Assembly (NCBI RefSeq): GCF_947623445.1
Contig: NC_135244.1
Span: 4,526,001 to 4,590,000 of the forward strand
From: Clavelina lepadiformis
Taxonomy: Eukaryota > Chordata > Ascidiacea > Aplousobranchia > Clavelinidae
DNA: 64,000 nucleotides
Direction: 5' to 3'
Shown: one piece after another, positions 24,114 to 36,008 of the stretch
How the letters are laid out: every line of letters starts with the position of its first letter
Numbering within the stretch: the stretch's first letter is position 1
Notes under the pieces: generated by a model
What the model saw: only the letters and a program-made list of their open reading frames with translations
What the model was told of the DNA's origin: nothing
Databases searched by the model: none
Program-made: the position numbers and the translations under genes

Positions 24114-25800
24114 TTAATACGGGCTTTGATATGTAGTAGTGGTCTGTGCTCCATACACATTAGGGTAAACATGCTCCTGGTAAGGCGGAGGGGGCGGCAT
24201 CGTTTGCGGGGGGTACGAAACTCCAGTGGTCTTGTATGTAACCGTCGTAACGTTGACTTGAGGGTTGTTAGGTTGCTACGATCGTCGACATAAAAAAAAG
24301 GTTTTTATTCGTTTAAGTTGCGGAAAATTAAAGTATCAATAAATTCTTGTAATTTTATATCGTATTTTACACAACTTAAAATAATGGTAGTCATGTAAAA
24401 TAGCACGGTTACAACAATTTACACAATAAAAATAAATTCTAAAAGTCATTGGTATAACTTAGATATTATTTACAGTCGCATTCGCTGCAGCTGAACGATA
24501 TGAAGGTGACGCCGCCAGCATCAATGAGCCGGCTACAACCAAGAGAATCGCAGCAGGCCAAGCGGCCGAATAACCACTACTTAAAGCCCACTGGGTTTGG
24601 CCGACGGCAAATTGAGTGGTGATGATTATGGTAAATGCCACTATTCCACCCATGAGGAAAGATCCTGGTCAAAGTAAAATTTCATACACAACCATAACAA
24701 ATAACTTAATAGTGTTGTTTTGATGTGGATTTTACATTAGATTAAGAATAACCTTGTTTGGTTTTATGCAGAGAAATATATAAAAAGCCCAAATAAGATT
24801 AAAATTTTGTAATAAATGTATTAAGTTTGAGTTTGGCTTGTTTTACTTTACCAGCCATGATGTGGATTGATCCTTCTAGACGAAGTCGCTTTCCGATTTG
24901 GCGCGGGTCGCTCACGAAGAAATTGGCGAAGTGAAGCAATATGCTACAACCGACAGCAATATCAGCGATGATGAAGAAAATCCGAGCAACATAAGACGCG
25001 TATACATCGTTATCAGTCCAGGCTAAAAAGTATAAATATAGTTTAAGTTATCAGTTTGGCGTGAACAAGGGTAATGGTAATGATAACGGTTGCAATAGTT
25101 TTCCTTCGTCTTGACCTCGCCAACATCGATATCTTATGCAGCAAATAAAATTACGAATGTCAGTTGAAAAACGTCTCTTTGAAGAGACAGAGCTGTAAAG
25201 AGTTGCTTTGCCTTTAACCCAAACTTATTTTACTTAGGGCTATAGTACAATGCATATTGTACCTCATACACGAAATAAAGAACTACAGCATTGATGTTTG
25301 GTGAGGCGTTTTCACGTAAAGGAGACCTAGGTTATGACAACTGTGGAGAACTGTGAAATTGTATACATCAATCAAAAGGCACTTCATTGGAACATCGAAA
25401 TCAATTGAAAACTTGACTTTTTAACTAAAAGTTTTTAATTATACCATTGGATAACGAACGGTAAGAAAAAAATGACATTTTTACTGTTGGTAAACATGGA
25501 TGAAGGTAGTAATGTGTTGATACAGCAGATTAATAGTACTTTTTACACCAAAGTTATAAATCGGTTTTTAATTTACTTGTAGTTTGTTGCATGTTTAGGC
25601 TAAAAGTGGGTTGAAAACTTACCAAAATATGTGCAAAATCCGGACGTACACGAACTAAAGAGCCCAAGCTCAAATTCGAAATTGCCTATGGTCTGAACAA
25701 ACCAGGCCCTGTTCAACTGAGATGATATCAAAAAGCCAAATCCTATCCACATACAAATGGAAGCGACTAAACGGATCCATTGGCCACTATGAGTTACCAT
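24114..25800 (-). CDS. Claudin-like four-TM protein E (about 233 aa), four exons
   Basis: Exons 25800-25623, 25022-24852, 24664-24474 and 24275-24114 (702 nt), phases 1, 1, 0. I chose the ATG at 25800 (MVTHSGQWIRL) because it sits 10-20 residues before TM1, as in the other members; the open frame extends upstream but without an ATG. The signature is NRAWFVQT, LGLFSSC and a Cys at GFCTYFG. Exon 2 contains SYVARIFFIIADIAV (TM2). Exon 3 has TQFAVGQTQWALSSGY and TM4. The tail exon is Pro/Tyr/Thr-rich, with five consecutive prolines and a YQSPY end. The Pro-rich segment could bind SH3 or WW domains (inference). Confidence 0.87.
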
Positions 25801-27075
25801 TTCTTTAAGAGTGTAACTTGTGTTGACCTGACTTTGCTGATATTTGTTGTTGTAATATTCTAGCAACGCCAATAGGCCTATATTGCTCCGTCTAATCGTA
25901 CTCTTGTAAAGTATTTTAAAACTTTAGGTAAGTTGTTTTTCTATTAAACCTTTCCCAATTGTATTTTAAAGCTTGCGCTAACTTAGTGTTTCAGTCGACA
26001 AGTCCTGAACCCAAGCTTACTTTATGAGCGGTTCATCCTGTCGTTAGGCACTTTGTTGTAGCTTCTTTGTAATGTGATACGACACAATAGCTCCTCGGCG
26101 ATTGTTTTCCGCTTTTCAAGCAGAGAATGAATTACTCTGAATGAAACATTGAGTGTATACATGATATGTGTTTTCATAAGTTGAAGTAGCTCTACCTTAA
26201 AACGCCTGTTTTCATTACAAGCTGCTTATACTTTCATTAAAAAGATTATGCCACCAAGTATAAATTATACAGTTTAACCCAATAGAAACAACAAACATTT
26301 GCTGTTGGGTGTCGCTATGGAGCATAAATTCCTACTGCATGTAGTATAGCTTTGTACATAATATGAAAGCATGCTGAATGCATTTCCCTTCACCGTTAAC
26401 ATAAACAAGGTAACTCCGGAACTCATTCTTATTTTTGTACTAAACTTATTTATTCCTCCTAGGTCATCACTGGCGCTAAAGTATCACATGCAGGCTGGCT
26501 TGAAATATGTTAGTAACTGCAACTGTATACTAGAGCAAGGAGCTTTTGCTCTAACAACGACAACTCTTTGATGTATAAGATCTCAATTTAAAACAAGTAG
26601 TTTATATCGGTTTGGAGTCTACAGAAGTTTTGTTATAATTCAAATTATGTTGAATGGAAACAGTTTAAAGACGGATTTTACAAAACAAATTATAGTTGCA
26701 ATTGTTACCATATCTGCTGCAGTTATTGCAAAAGTTACTGATCCGACGTTAAGTGTTGGAAGTCCAACTTATCGACAATGTAGAGTTTAAAGTACTTAAC
26801 GCCAGAAAGTTTACGGTGTACAGCATTTCATACAGTGCACTCAGTAGGCCTATAGCGTATATGTAGGAAGGTAGGAAGCAGCAGAAGTTACTGTATAAGC
26901 GAATGCAAAAAGTAATCAAGAAATCATCAGCAACATTAATGCCATCGATATCATATCATTCTTCCGTCATCATTTTTTAAACAGCAAAAGGCGTTGGTAG
27001 CGGTTGGTAGTTAGTAAAGAGTGCAATAGAAAATAATCTATTCATCCCAAAAAGCAAGCGGTACTAAGCAAGCCA
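25801..27075. other. Intergenic DNA between claudin-like E and F
   Basis: Upstream region of gene E and probable 3' UTR of gene F. No further exon or repeat is supported. Confidence 0.35.
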
Positions 27076-29769
27076 TCAATCGTCGTGTTTAGCTGATGCA
27101 GGGTTTAAATGTCCACCACCAGGAAAAGCAGTCGTGTCGTATAAAGTTGATTGTAAAGGCGCACTTGGATAGCTTTGCTGTCGAAAAGAGTTGGTTTAGA
27201 AGTCTCGCTTTCCACTAAAAGCTCTATAAACATTACAGAGGACATGAAAGCATGTTCACCATAGCAAAACGTTTGGTCTAAATAAGAAAAAGCTCGCAGT
27301 GTACTCAGAAACTTCAGTAAATGCAGGTTAATTTTAAATATATGAAGATATAAATGTCTGGAGCAAACGAACTTTCTGACAGGGAATGATCCACAAAAAG
27401 GTAACAGGAACAAATAAACAATCAACTTACCGATGTCTCCATGGATCCGGATGCGACTGCAAAAGATCCCCCGATGACGTAAAAAGTCCCGCTTACCCAA
27501 CCGAGACTGTATGTCCAACCAAAAGTCCAATATTCGGTAACGTTTGGAGCAGTATAGAGAATAATGATCAACACAGTGTACGCTACCATTCCTCCCAAAG
27601 TAATTAACCCTGCATTAAAATATGAGATAACTGTAGCTGCATGCATGCTAATGCTAGGAGAAAGTGCCACGACAACCGTACGCAATGTGACTTAATTCAT
27701 GATAATCGAGGGAAGAAAAAGCCGAAATAGTTTACAATGCGACCAAAAACACAGTTTTCAAGCACAGTATTAAAAACACAGTATTCCATGGTGTTCTACA
27801 GTCTGTAACAGTTCAGTTGTATAGTTAAGTTCTGTTCTACAGTCTTTAACGACGGATATCAACGTGTCCAGATATTTCTTTAACTTTACCTCCAATAATG
27901 TCCAAAGCTCCTTCCGCTTTGTACAAGGCCAGTTTCTTCTCGTAGTCAGCGCACCAGGAGTAAATGTGAGGAACGATGCCTACTGCTATGAAAACCGCTG
28001 CACCGATCATAACAATGCGAGCGACGAAGTTGTGGAGGTTTTCTTTATCGTTCGGATCCCAGCCTAACCGGATGAAAAAATGAGAAAAAATGATTCCAAA
28101 AAGTTACAACTGCACCAACGATAAAACTTGTGACTATTGCTATAGGCCTAGGTACCAATTGTTTTATTGTGTTAGCCTACCAAATAACATTGTCGTATGA
28201 CTATAAATAGTTCAGTTATACTGAAAGGTTAATATAGTACAGGGGTTCCCAACCTTTTTTGCTGCTCGTACCCCTTTGTCAGGTCAGAGCATTCTTCGTA
28301 CCCCCAAAAAAATTCTGATGGAATTTTTCATATATATATTGCTAAATTAAATTGCTTTTATAGCTCAATTAAACGTTAAACCGGTATTTCACACAAAAAT
28401 GCAAAAATCACAAAAAGAAATTAAATGTCAGTTATTTTGTTTGAGGCTCAGGCTTTGAGGCTTTTAACTACATATTTAATACGAAAAGTGAAAAGAGAAC
28501 ACATGTGTAAAACAGATAGTCTGGAAAGAATACGTACTGGCATGTTAGCACATTGGCAAGCAAGCTGAGGCATTATGGGTAGAGATCAACCACAGTTGGC
28601 GCTATTTACATTTAGCAACAATCTAACACAGTGCTCTTCAAGCTTTTTGTCAACGGGGAACCCCTCATGTACTTTCGCGTTTGTCACGGAACCCCACTAA
28701 CAAAAGTTTAGAAATTACGAATTGCTTGGTCAGAAAATAAAATATTTCGTTATTACACTGTTACACTTCAAAAAATAATTAGACATTTCAAAACATAAAC
28801 AGTTATTACAAAAGTTATAAAGTCAGACATTTAATGACTCTGTTGTTGTTGTTGTTGTTGCTTTTCTTATACAATCTTCTTAAATCGAGGCTCAACGTTG
28901 CTTAATGCAATTCTCATACACATATCGACACCCTTCCAGTCTGTACTCTCTACTCAGTCTGCTTGTACTTCTGTGATCTGTACATCGGCAACATTATGAC
29001 TGTGATGCAACAATAACGTTCTTGTTAACAGCAAGTGCCGTAACAATTATATCAATGTTTTATTCGGTTGTTGACTGCACTCAACTTCTTGTTTAACAAA
29101 CTGGCCTACTTGGAGTATGAATGCGGTGCAGTGATCTAAAAAAATCGGAATGACGCATCAAAATGCCGATTGCCGAAGCAAGAAATCAATTTCCCTAAAT
29201 AAACGAGGAACCCTTAAAACTCACGGAACCCCACTACATGTTCCGCGGAACCCCTGTTGAAGAGCACTGATCTAACAATAAGCTTCTTAAAACATCTGTT
29301 ACAGTCTTAATTCTAGCTGTTGCGCAAAACAAAATGGTAGTGACAGTTCATTTAATATAAAAACAATGAGGTGTCCGTTTTGCCCCGCCTTCCCTTACTT
29401 TCTCTAGTTGTTTTTTGTTTTACTGTTTTTTTTTCAAAGCAAAGACCGTAATAGCATAATATCATTTAAAATTCCAAAATAAAACCGTACTGCGAAATCT
29501 GTTTGAAAAGCTGCTCTGTGGCCCAAGGATCTTCGTACCCCTTGATGTTCAATCTCGTACCCCCAGTTGGGAAACCCTGATATAGTAGGTTAGCATCAGA
29601 GGTACAAACCCAGCGAAGTGCAAACAGTTCCGTTGCACGCTCGAAATATTCCTGTTTCGATCCCTTCAGAAATATACCAAGACACGTTGACCTGAGCAAC
29701 AACGAAAAGACCAAGCGCTACCCATTTCAGAAAGGAAGCATACATTCTTAGAAGTGTCTGCGGCTGCAT
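27076..29769 (-). CDS. Claudin-like four-TM protein F (about 204 aa), four exons
   Basis: Exons 29769-29610, 28063-27890, 27609-27431 and 27177-27076 (615 nt), phases 1, 1, 0. Exon 1 starts MQPQTLLRMYASFLKW, with VSWYIS, TGIFRAC and TVCTSLG; its donor (G|gtttgt) is weaker than in the paralogues. Exon 2 starts GWDPNDKEN and carries FVARIVMIGAAVF (TM2) and EGALDIIGG. Exon 3 carries TM3-TM4 with EYWTFGWTYSLGWVSG. The tail exon (acceptor ttcgacag) encodes only about 33 residues, starting QSYPSAPLQS and ending AKHDD, so this member lacks the C-terminal Tyr of C, D and E. Intron 1 is 1546 bp, of which 1348 bp is a nested transposon; the native intron would be about 198 bp. Confidence 0.85.
28240..29579. 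mobile_element. hAT-type element (1340 bp including a nested insertion), in intron 1 of claudin-like F
   Basis: The ends are CAGGGGTTCCCAACC and inverted GTTGGGAAACCCTG; 'cgtacccc' repeats lie just inside both ends. It is bounded by a perfect 8-bp target duplication, atatagta (28232-28239 and 29580-29587), diagnostic of the hAT superfamily. There is no transposase. A second hAT element (28629-29269) is inserted within it, so the outer element itself is about 691 bp. Its right end lies only 22 bases from the exon 1 splice donor of gene F. Confidence 0.92.
28629..29269. mobile_element. Nested hAT-type element (641 bp)
   Basis: The ends are CAGTGCTCTTCAAGC and inverted TTGAAGAGCACTG. Repeated 'cggaacccc(a)c' motifs lie inside both ends. 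It is flanked by a perfect 8-bp duplication, atctaaca (28621-28628 and 29270-29277). A (TTG)n run occurs at about 28848-28861. Its position inside the 28240-29579 element makes it the younger insertion. It has no coding capacity. Confidence 0.93.
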
Positions 29770-32749
29770 TTTTGTTTAAATTTTCCAGCAGCTGTTTTCT
29801 TTCTCTGCAAAATAATTTACTGTAAATATTAAGTAAACATTTACCTTGCGATGATCTAATAATAAACGCTCGTTACGCGTCCTGACTTTGTTTTGGTTTT
29901 AATCTTTCCTACGCCTATAATTGTAACTGAGAGATATCGGAACAGCTTAAATTCTTTGTCTTAAGCTATTAGACTGTTCTGTAGACGCTTGGTAATTTGA
30001 TATGGTCGGTTTCTGTAATGTAGAATACACGAAGGAAATGTTACGCGTTATCAAATGAAGATATTCCGTTAGCAATTTTCAAAACACAGAAAATGTTATT
30101 TTTGGTAGAAAAATCGATTTACAATAACGGATCTTTATATAGACCAGTCTTGAAAGCGTGATGTAAAGATTGCTCGGCAAAATGACTAACAAAGGAAGGT
30201 TTATAAAAACAAAAAATGATATCGTGAAGCCTGAATTGGCCTTTGCTGGCTACATCTATCAATGTGCTCAGCGCTTATGTCATTGCGCTACACCATCTCA
30301 AACAATCTTATAGAAACAACGCGTTCGACTACATGAAAAATGTTTTACTCCGCAATTTAAGAAAACGTTTTCTCAGCACAGCCACATAAAGACACCTGTA
30401 ATAATACTGTAATTTTCTACAAAACTTTCTGATGTTCCATAGGTACAATTATCTTAGTGATTCATTGCCATAAGCGTACACATATGAATTGGTAACCTGA
30501 GCTGGGCAAAGGCCGCTTACTACAGATTTGAGGATAGTATTAGTTTTAACATTGGCAACGCCCATAATTCGTTCGATTTTTCGTCAAAAAAAATTCACGC
30601 ATCAGCAGTTTCGACATTCTAGGAAAGACTTTATCCATTTACAGAAACCGAAATATCAAGACATCAATCGACTTTACAAGCTTAAAACACAGCTATCACG
30701 TTCATTGAAATGAAGAATGATTTCAAACGTTAAGACATTAATTTTTTTTCGTCAATTTCATTTAAGCTAAATAAGATCGGATTTCAAAACGTTTTTGCTG
30801 CCTATTGTATTCGCTATGACTTGAAGTTATCAATCGCTTTAGCGTTGGCTACAACCATCAAAGGAAAGATTTCACGTCCAGACAAAGTTTTATTATTCGA
30901 CATTAACCACCATTAAAAATGGTTTAACAATTATGGAAATAACAAACACGTTTGGAAACCATGCAGTACCAGTACCTAAACTTTTGTTAAAGTAAACCAA
31001 TTGCCTTTTTCTAACTGTTGTCTATTGGGAAGCAACCGATTTTTGTAAGAGTATAAAGTACATGTTGCCGTTGTTGACTATGAGAAGACACGAATATAGT
31101 TAAAAATATTTTTAAGGTTTTGTACAAAACGACACCGATTTGAACAAAGAGTAGCTTAGATAAATAAAACTTGCTGAGAAATCTTCGTCGTTTTCGTTTA
31201 ATAATAAAACCGGGCTCACAGAAACATATCTGTGAATACAATATTATCTGCTAAAATCTGTTACTAAAACAATGTTTTAGCTTTGTTAAAATCCTTTTTC
31301 TCAATAGCTTTACTGTATAGTAAAATTTGCTATTTGGTCTATAGTAAAACCAGTTATAGGCTGTTTTGCGCAATATCGCCTCTTCCTTCTCGCAATTTCA
31401 AATCCGTTCAAAGATTTAGGTTAGTCCGAATGGAGCTTAATTTAGTTTGCTGCTGCCTCCTGCTGTTTTCATTGTTGTTTTGATGTAAGACATACAAGAG
31501 AGCGAATGGAATAATTTAGCAAATCGTTCTTGCGTAAAACTGGGTCGACCGAATGAGCTAAACTAGGGCAAATCTGCCAACGCACTACTGGTTTATGGGA
31601 AGATAAAAAGACTAAAATATAAACCTAAAACTTTTATATGACAACTTTACAACCACTGAGAATGCTGAGTTGAACGACTAATAAGAAAGTGATCAATATG
31701 CCAACAAACAAACACTACATTTCTGCGGCAAGCACATCACTGCGCTTATTTATCTTACAGAAGCCTACAAAGCTTAATCGCCTGCTGGTAGACGAACATC
31801 AATTCCTCACATAAAGGCGGTAAGCCCAGCTATTAAAACAACACGCAATAAAACAATAACTTGATGAAAACATCGCTCTCGCATATGTTGCTTTAGGCGA
31901 TTGATGGATTACGAAATATGTGTGTACACTGTTAGCCTATGCCATGCTTTACTAAACCCTATTCCACTGTCTTACTTTGTTCTTCTCGCCAGAGCAGCAG
32001 TGTTTTTATATTTCAATTGCCGATTACATCATTTTGGTACTTGACAGTAAAGTGTTAGTTTTACGTTCACAGAAGCACTTTTGTAATCGAACGTATCCCA
32101 CGTCGTTCCTTGATTTGTTTAAACGATTTAGTCATACTTCAATGTCACAAAGGACGTTTTTTAGTTAAATATTTTTTTACAAAACATTAAAAGCGGAATA
32201 GGTTCAGTAGCCAATTAGAACTGTATTTTGTACTCGACATTTTGTAACTAATTTTTGTAAATATAAATAATTAACTTTGTTTATTGGCAACCACGCCAAA
32301 AAGAACTCTTACACTTACAGTAATAGGGCGTCAGAAATTATGAACAGAAGTGAGGAGAATTGTTTGATTACTGATTAGTGTCCAATAAGTTGATTATCGT
32401 TAAAACTATTCAAAGTTTAAAGTAAACACTTGTAAAATAAAATCGAACTAGATAACTGGTGGACAATTTTACGTATTCATAGTCGTTTTTAACTGATTAG
32501 GCACAAAAAATTTAATCTTACTAACATAAACAAACTGTAATTCCAAATCTGCGCAAATGAACAGAAAGCAACCGGCAGATGATGTATCTCAACATACTCG
32601 GACTTTGCGACGCGCTCCTGGTAGTCTATGTCGTCATATGTTCGATAACAACCAGACGCTAAACGAGTTGTTATGAAAAACGAACTTAATCTCAACCCAC
32701 AAAAATGTTGAGACCAGACCATTAAAATTTTGATCCCAACTTATTCGAG

Positions 32750-32920
32750 TTTTAATTCAGCCAATTTCAATCTTGAGCCCATCGGTTTAATCTGTCAAAA
32801 TCCGTTATTGCCAGTATGCACAACGCAACAATAACCCTTGTCGGGCTCGAAGCTAAAATAGACCACAGGCTCTATATTCAAACAGGTTGGGTTTAAGATT
32901 GAAATGGGTTGACTTTAATT
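32750..32920. repeat. Possible imperfect inverted repeat
   Basis: The stretch 'ttttaattcagccaatttca' with following 'atcttgagccca' (about 32750-32782) resembles the reverse complement of about 32886-32920 (reading 'aattaaagtcaacccatttc' then 'aatcttaaaccca'). Roughly three quarters of positions match. It could be an old MITE or a foldback. No target duplication was recognised. Confidence 0.35.
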
Positions 32921-33597
32921 TATTTCTCCGTCACAAGTACGTCTCACCAGACACCGTCGCAGCTGGTTCAAAATGCAGTCGGCTGAGTCAAATCCGAAAA
33001 GAAACAAACATTTTTTTCACCGTATAGTTCCACCTTAGGTCAAGACTTTAGTTTGTCTGGTCCGAACACAAAGATGTTACAACGGGACGCTTTTTATATT
33101 AATGACGTAATACATTTGTCACGAACTAAGTTCAAAACAGCTTGAATAAATTTGTTAAAGCAGTCCTTAAAAATTCTCCGTTTCGATCACGTTAACTTTA
33201 AAACAGGATTGCTGAATTTTACAGTTCAAAGTAGGTTTACTTCACCGCATCACCCCTAAAATTTACTTTATTAAAACGACTTAAACGCTTCGTAGCAAAC
33301 CAATAACACGTTGTTCAATCTCATACATTGGATATTACCATGAAATAGTCACGTTTCAATGAATTTCTTTTACAAGTTTTTTTTGAACATTTATAAGGAA
33401 ATTTCATGCAAGTTTTGGGCGGGGTCTTTATAAGGAGCAAATCATCCGTTATTATATATGGCAGCAGTCTCGTTACTATGCACGTTAGTGTTCCAATGTC
33501 TTTAGTACTTTAATCTATATAGACATATGAATAATATAAATTTCTAAATTCAAAAAATAATTCTTTACCCGTGACTACATGTTGAGTAGTTTAATAT

Positions 33598-33650
33598 GTA
33601 TATACTGTATGTATATATATATATGTATATATGTATTATGTATATCATAC
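33598..33650. repeat. (TA)/(GTATA) microsatellite
   Basis: Runs of tatatatatat interleaved with tgtatatg, in intergenic DNA. Confidence 0.8.
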
Positions 33651-34155
33651 AATATTAGGCAAATAACTTTTAATTAGCAGCTTCTAATTGGTTTTATGTA
33701 AACAGCAAAACATACATTTTCCATATAAATTAAAATGGAAAATTACCCACGGTTAACGAGGAGACTTGTTTAACGTTTAATTTCGTTGCCATCTTTTATG
33801 AAAATTGTATGTATTACGTATGATACACGTAGCATGTGACCCTACATACTAAAATAAAAAATACTACACACCTCATGACAGGTGAACTTCTTCGCTTCTA
33901 AGTGCCGATATGTTGTTTCTGCCATACTGTAACAACAACTGTCACGTGTTTGATCAGCTGATGAAATCACGTGCGGTCGTGCGTGCATGACGTTAGATTA
34001 TATGACGTAACAACAACAGTTGGATTACGCAATGTAAAAAAGCATCACGATTTTTTAACAACACAAAAATTGTAATTTTATTCATTATTAATTTTAATGT
34101 TACTTTTAATTGAGGTTAAGGATATACGTGTATTTTATAATGTTAACTGACTTAT

Positions 34156-34194
34156 ATATATATATATATGTATATATTTATATATATATATAGG
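34156..34194. repeat. (TA)n microsatellite
   Basis: Two runs of alternating TA separated by tgtatatattt. Confidence 0.8.
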
Positions 34195-36008
34195 TTTACT
34201 TGAAAACAAAAAGTTTTTATACTAAGCTGTTATTTGCAACAGTTACTGGAACAAAAGCCATGGCAAAAATTGTTCAAACTCTTCAATCATTTTACCATCT
34301 TTTTTCGCCTCAACAATGTCTGGTTTTACCATAGAATACTACAATAACAATTGTTATTAGTACTTTACAGTATGACATTCGGCGAACTGCTCTACATGAT
34401 AACAATGACACCTAACGATCGTTCTTATCATAAAACATTACCACTTTATGGCGTACTATGAGTTAGTAGAGGGAATAAGACAGCCTCGTGTGAGACAATT
34501 TTATGAAAAGTTTGCATTCTAACAAATTTTCTTATAAAGAATAATGATAAATTAATTGTTTTTACATTAAGCAAATTAAACCTGCTCTTAATAACACATA
34601 TAGTTTAAAAAGCGGCTGGAAAGTATTGTTTTGCCTTTATATTTGAAATTAGGAAATTTATCTTTAAAGCATATTATCTGTACGACAGTAATAATATAAA
34701 TCAACAAAAGATTTAAAAGCACTAAAGATGACATAAGTCAAGGCCTTAGAAAAACCGTTTTGAAAAACATCGCTGTTGTCAATTGTTTTAATCTTATATA
34801 CCTAAGGCTTATTTCGTGGCAGTTACACTATAGCGTCTCCAGAACTGGCAAGCTAATACTATACTCACCATGCAAAACGTGACGTAGTAAATATTTCCTA
34901 TTATTTAAACACCTGGATTCATTGATTTAGAGCCTTCTTAGCTGTGTATTTATTTTCGCTCATATACACGTGATAAACAATATACATGAAACACCCTTCC
35001 AGACACAAGAAAATGGTAATGGATAGGAAACCTTGCTTCAATTGATTTTGTATAGTTTTGCTTAGTTAGATAGAGGTCTTGTTGATTGATCAATGTTGTA
35101 GGTAATGTATACAGGTTATAGTGGAGCATTAGGAGTTGTTTATAGTGGTGGATATATTTGTCTTTCGAAAAAAAACTTTTACTCGATCGGTAAAAACATC
35201 TTAGAAGAGCAGTATTAGCGAAATACGTACATCGATGCCATGTTTTAACCACGTTATTCACGTTTTAACGGCAGTTTTACATGTAACAACTGTTTTTGTA
35301 ACATTTTTTAAATGACTTAAAACCCGCTCATACGAGCAGTCAGTGTAACGTCAGGAATGCAACATACAATTGCATAATATTTGCTTAATCGTATAGGTGA
35401 TTGCATAACGGTTCCTACCGCCCAAATTCAGGGCAATATTTAACCATTTTGGTGCAAGGATATCATGCAATAAAACGTCGTAAAACGCTTTAAAACAAAA
35501 CACCAACAAGCGGTGCCGTGCAGCTTACGTTAAAACGCTGCCAGATGACACTTTTACGAGGTTAGCCAAACGGCATTCTCTTTTCAGTGCAATCAAAATT
35601 TTGCAGTACAACGTATATCGAATACTTCAGTAAACGACTGTTTAGGCTTTTTACTAACTAATAATTAACTTGGTCCAGTATGTGATCAGGTTGGTAGGGA
35701 CGCATTAAATGCAGGATATTTCGATAAAATTTTATTGTATAACCAACAATATGCCCCGCATTACAAACACTGAAACACAGAACCTGATTTTACGGTGTGG
35801 TGAAATGAGCAGAAATTAACCTGTCATCGATCCTGGTTACAATTGAGGATTTAGAAGATGATTTGCAGTTATAAAAAAAATTTCCAACTTTAGAAAAAAT
35901 TGTTATTGTTCAACTGTTGTTTTCGTGTAAAATTATACGTTAATATAGATAAGTATTGAATATTTAATCTTTTAGCTAGCCAAAGTGTATGAAATTATCT
36001 TTTTCATA

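Larger units (their letters stand above)
29770..36008. other. 6.2-kb gene-free stretch between the claudin cluster and the lectin gene
   Basis: No exon chain is supported on either strand; the longest open frames lack splice partners and recognisable sequence. It contains two TA-rich microsatellites (listed separately) and a possible foldback repeat at 32750-32920. The far end should hold the lectin gene's promoter. Confidence 0.4.

Noticed and set aside
25801-25872. N-terminal extension of claudin-like E
   Set aside because: The open frame continues upstream but starts only at a TTG; the ATG at 25800 puts TM1 at the usual distance from the start.
27105-27530. 141-codon minus-strand frame across claudin-like F exons 3 and 4
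   Set aside because: It reads through an intron and uses the wrong frame of exon 4; the phase-consistent tail is QSYPSAP...KHDD.
33598-34194. TA-rich runs as an origin or regulatory element
   Set aside because: They are ordinary dinucleotide microsatellites with no other signal.
34950-35261. 103-codon minus-strand frame in the gene-free stretch
   Set aside because: No domain, no splice partners and composition like the surrounding A+T-rich DNA.
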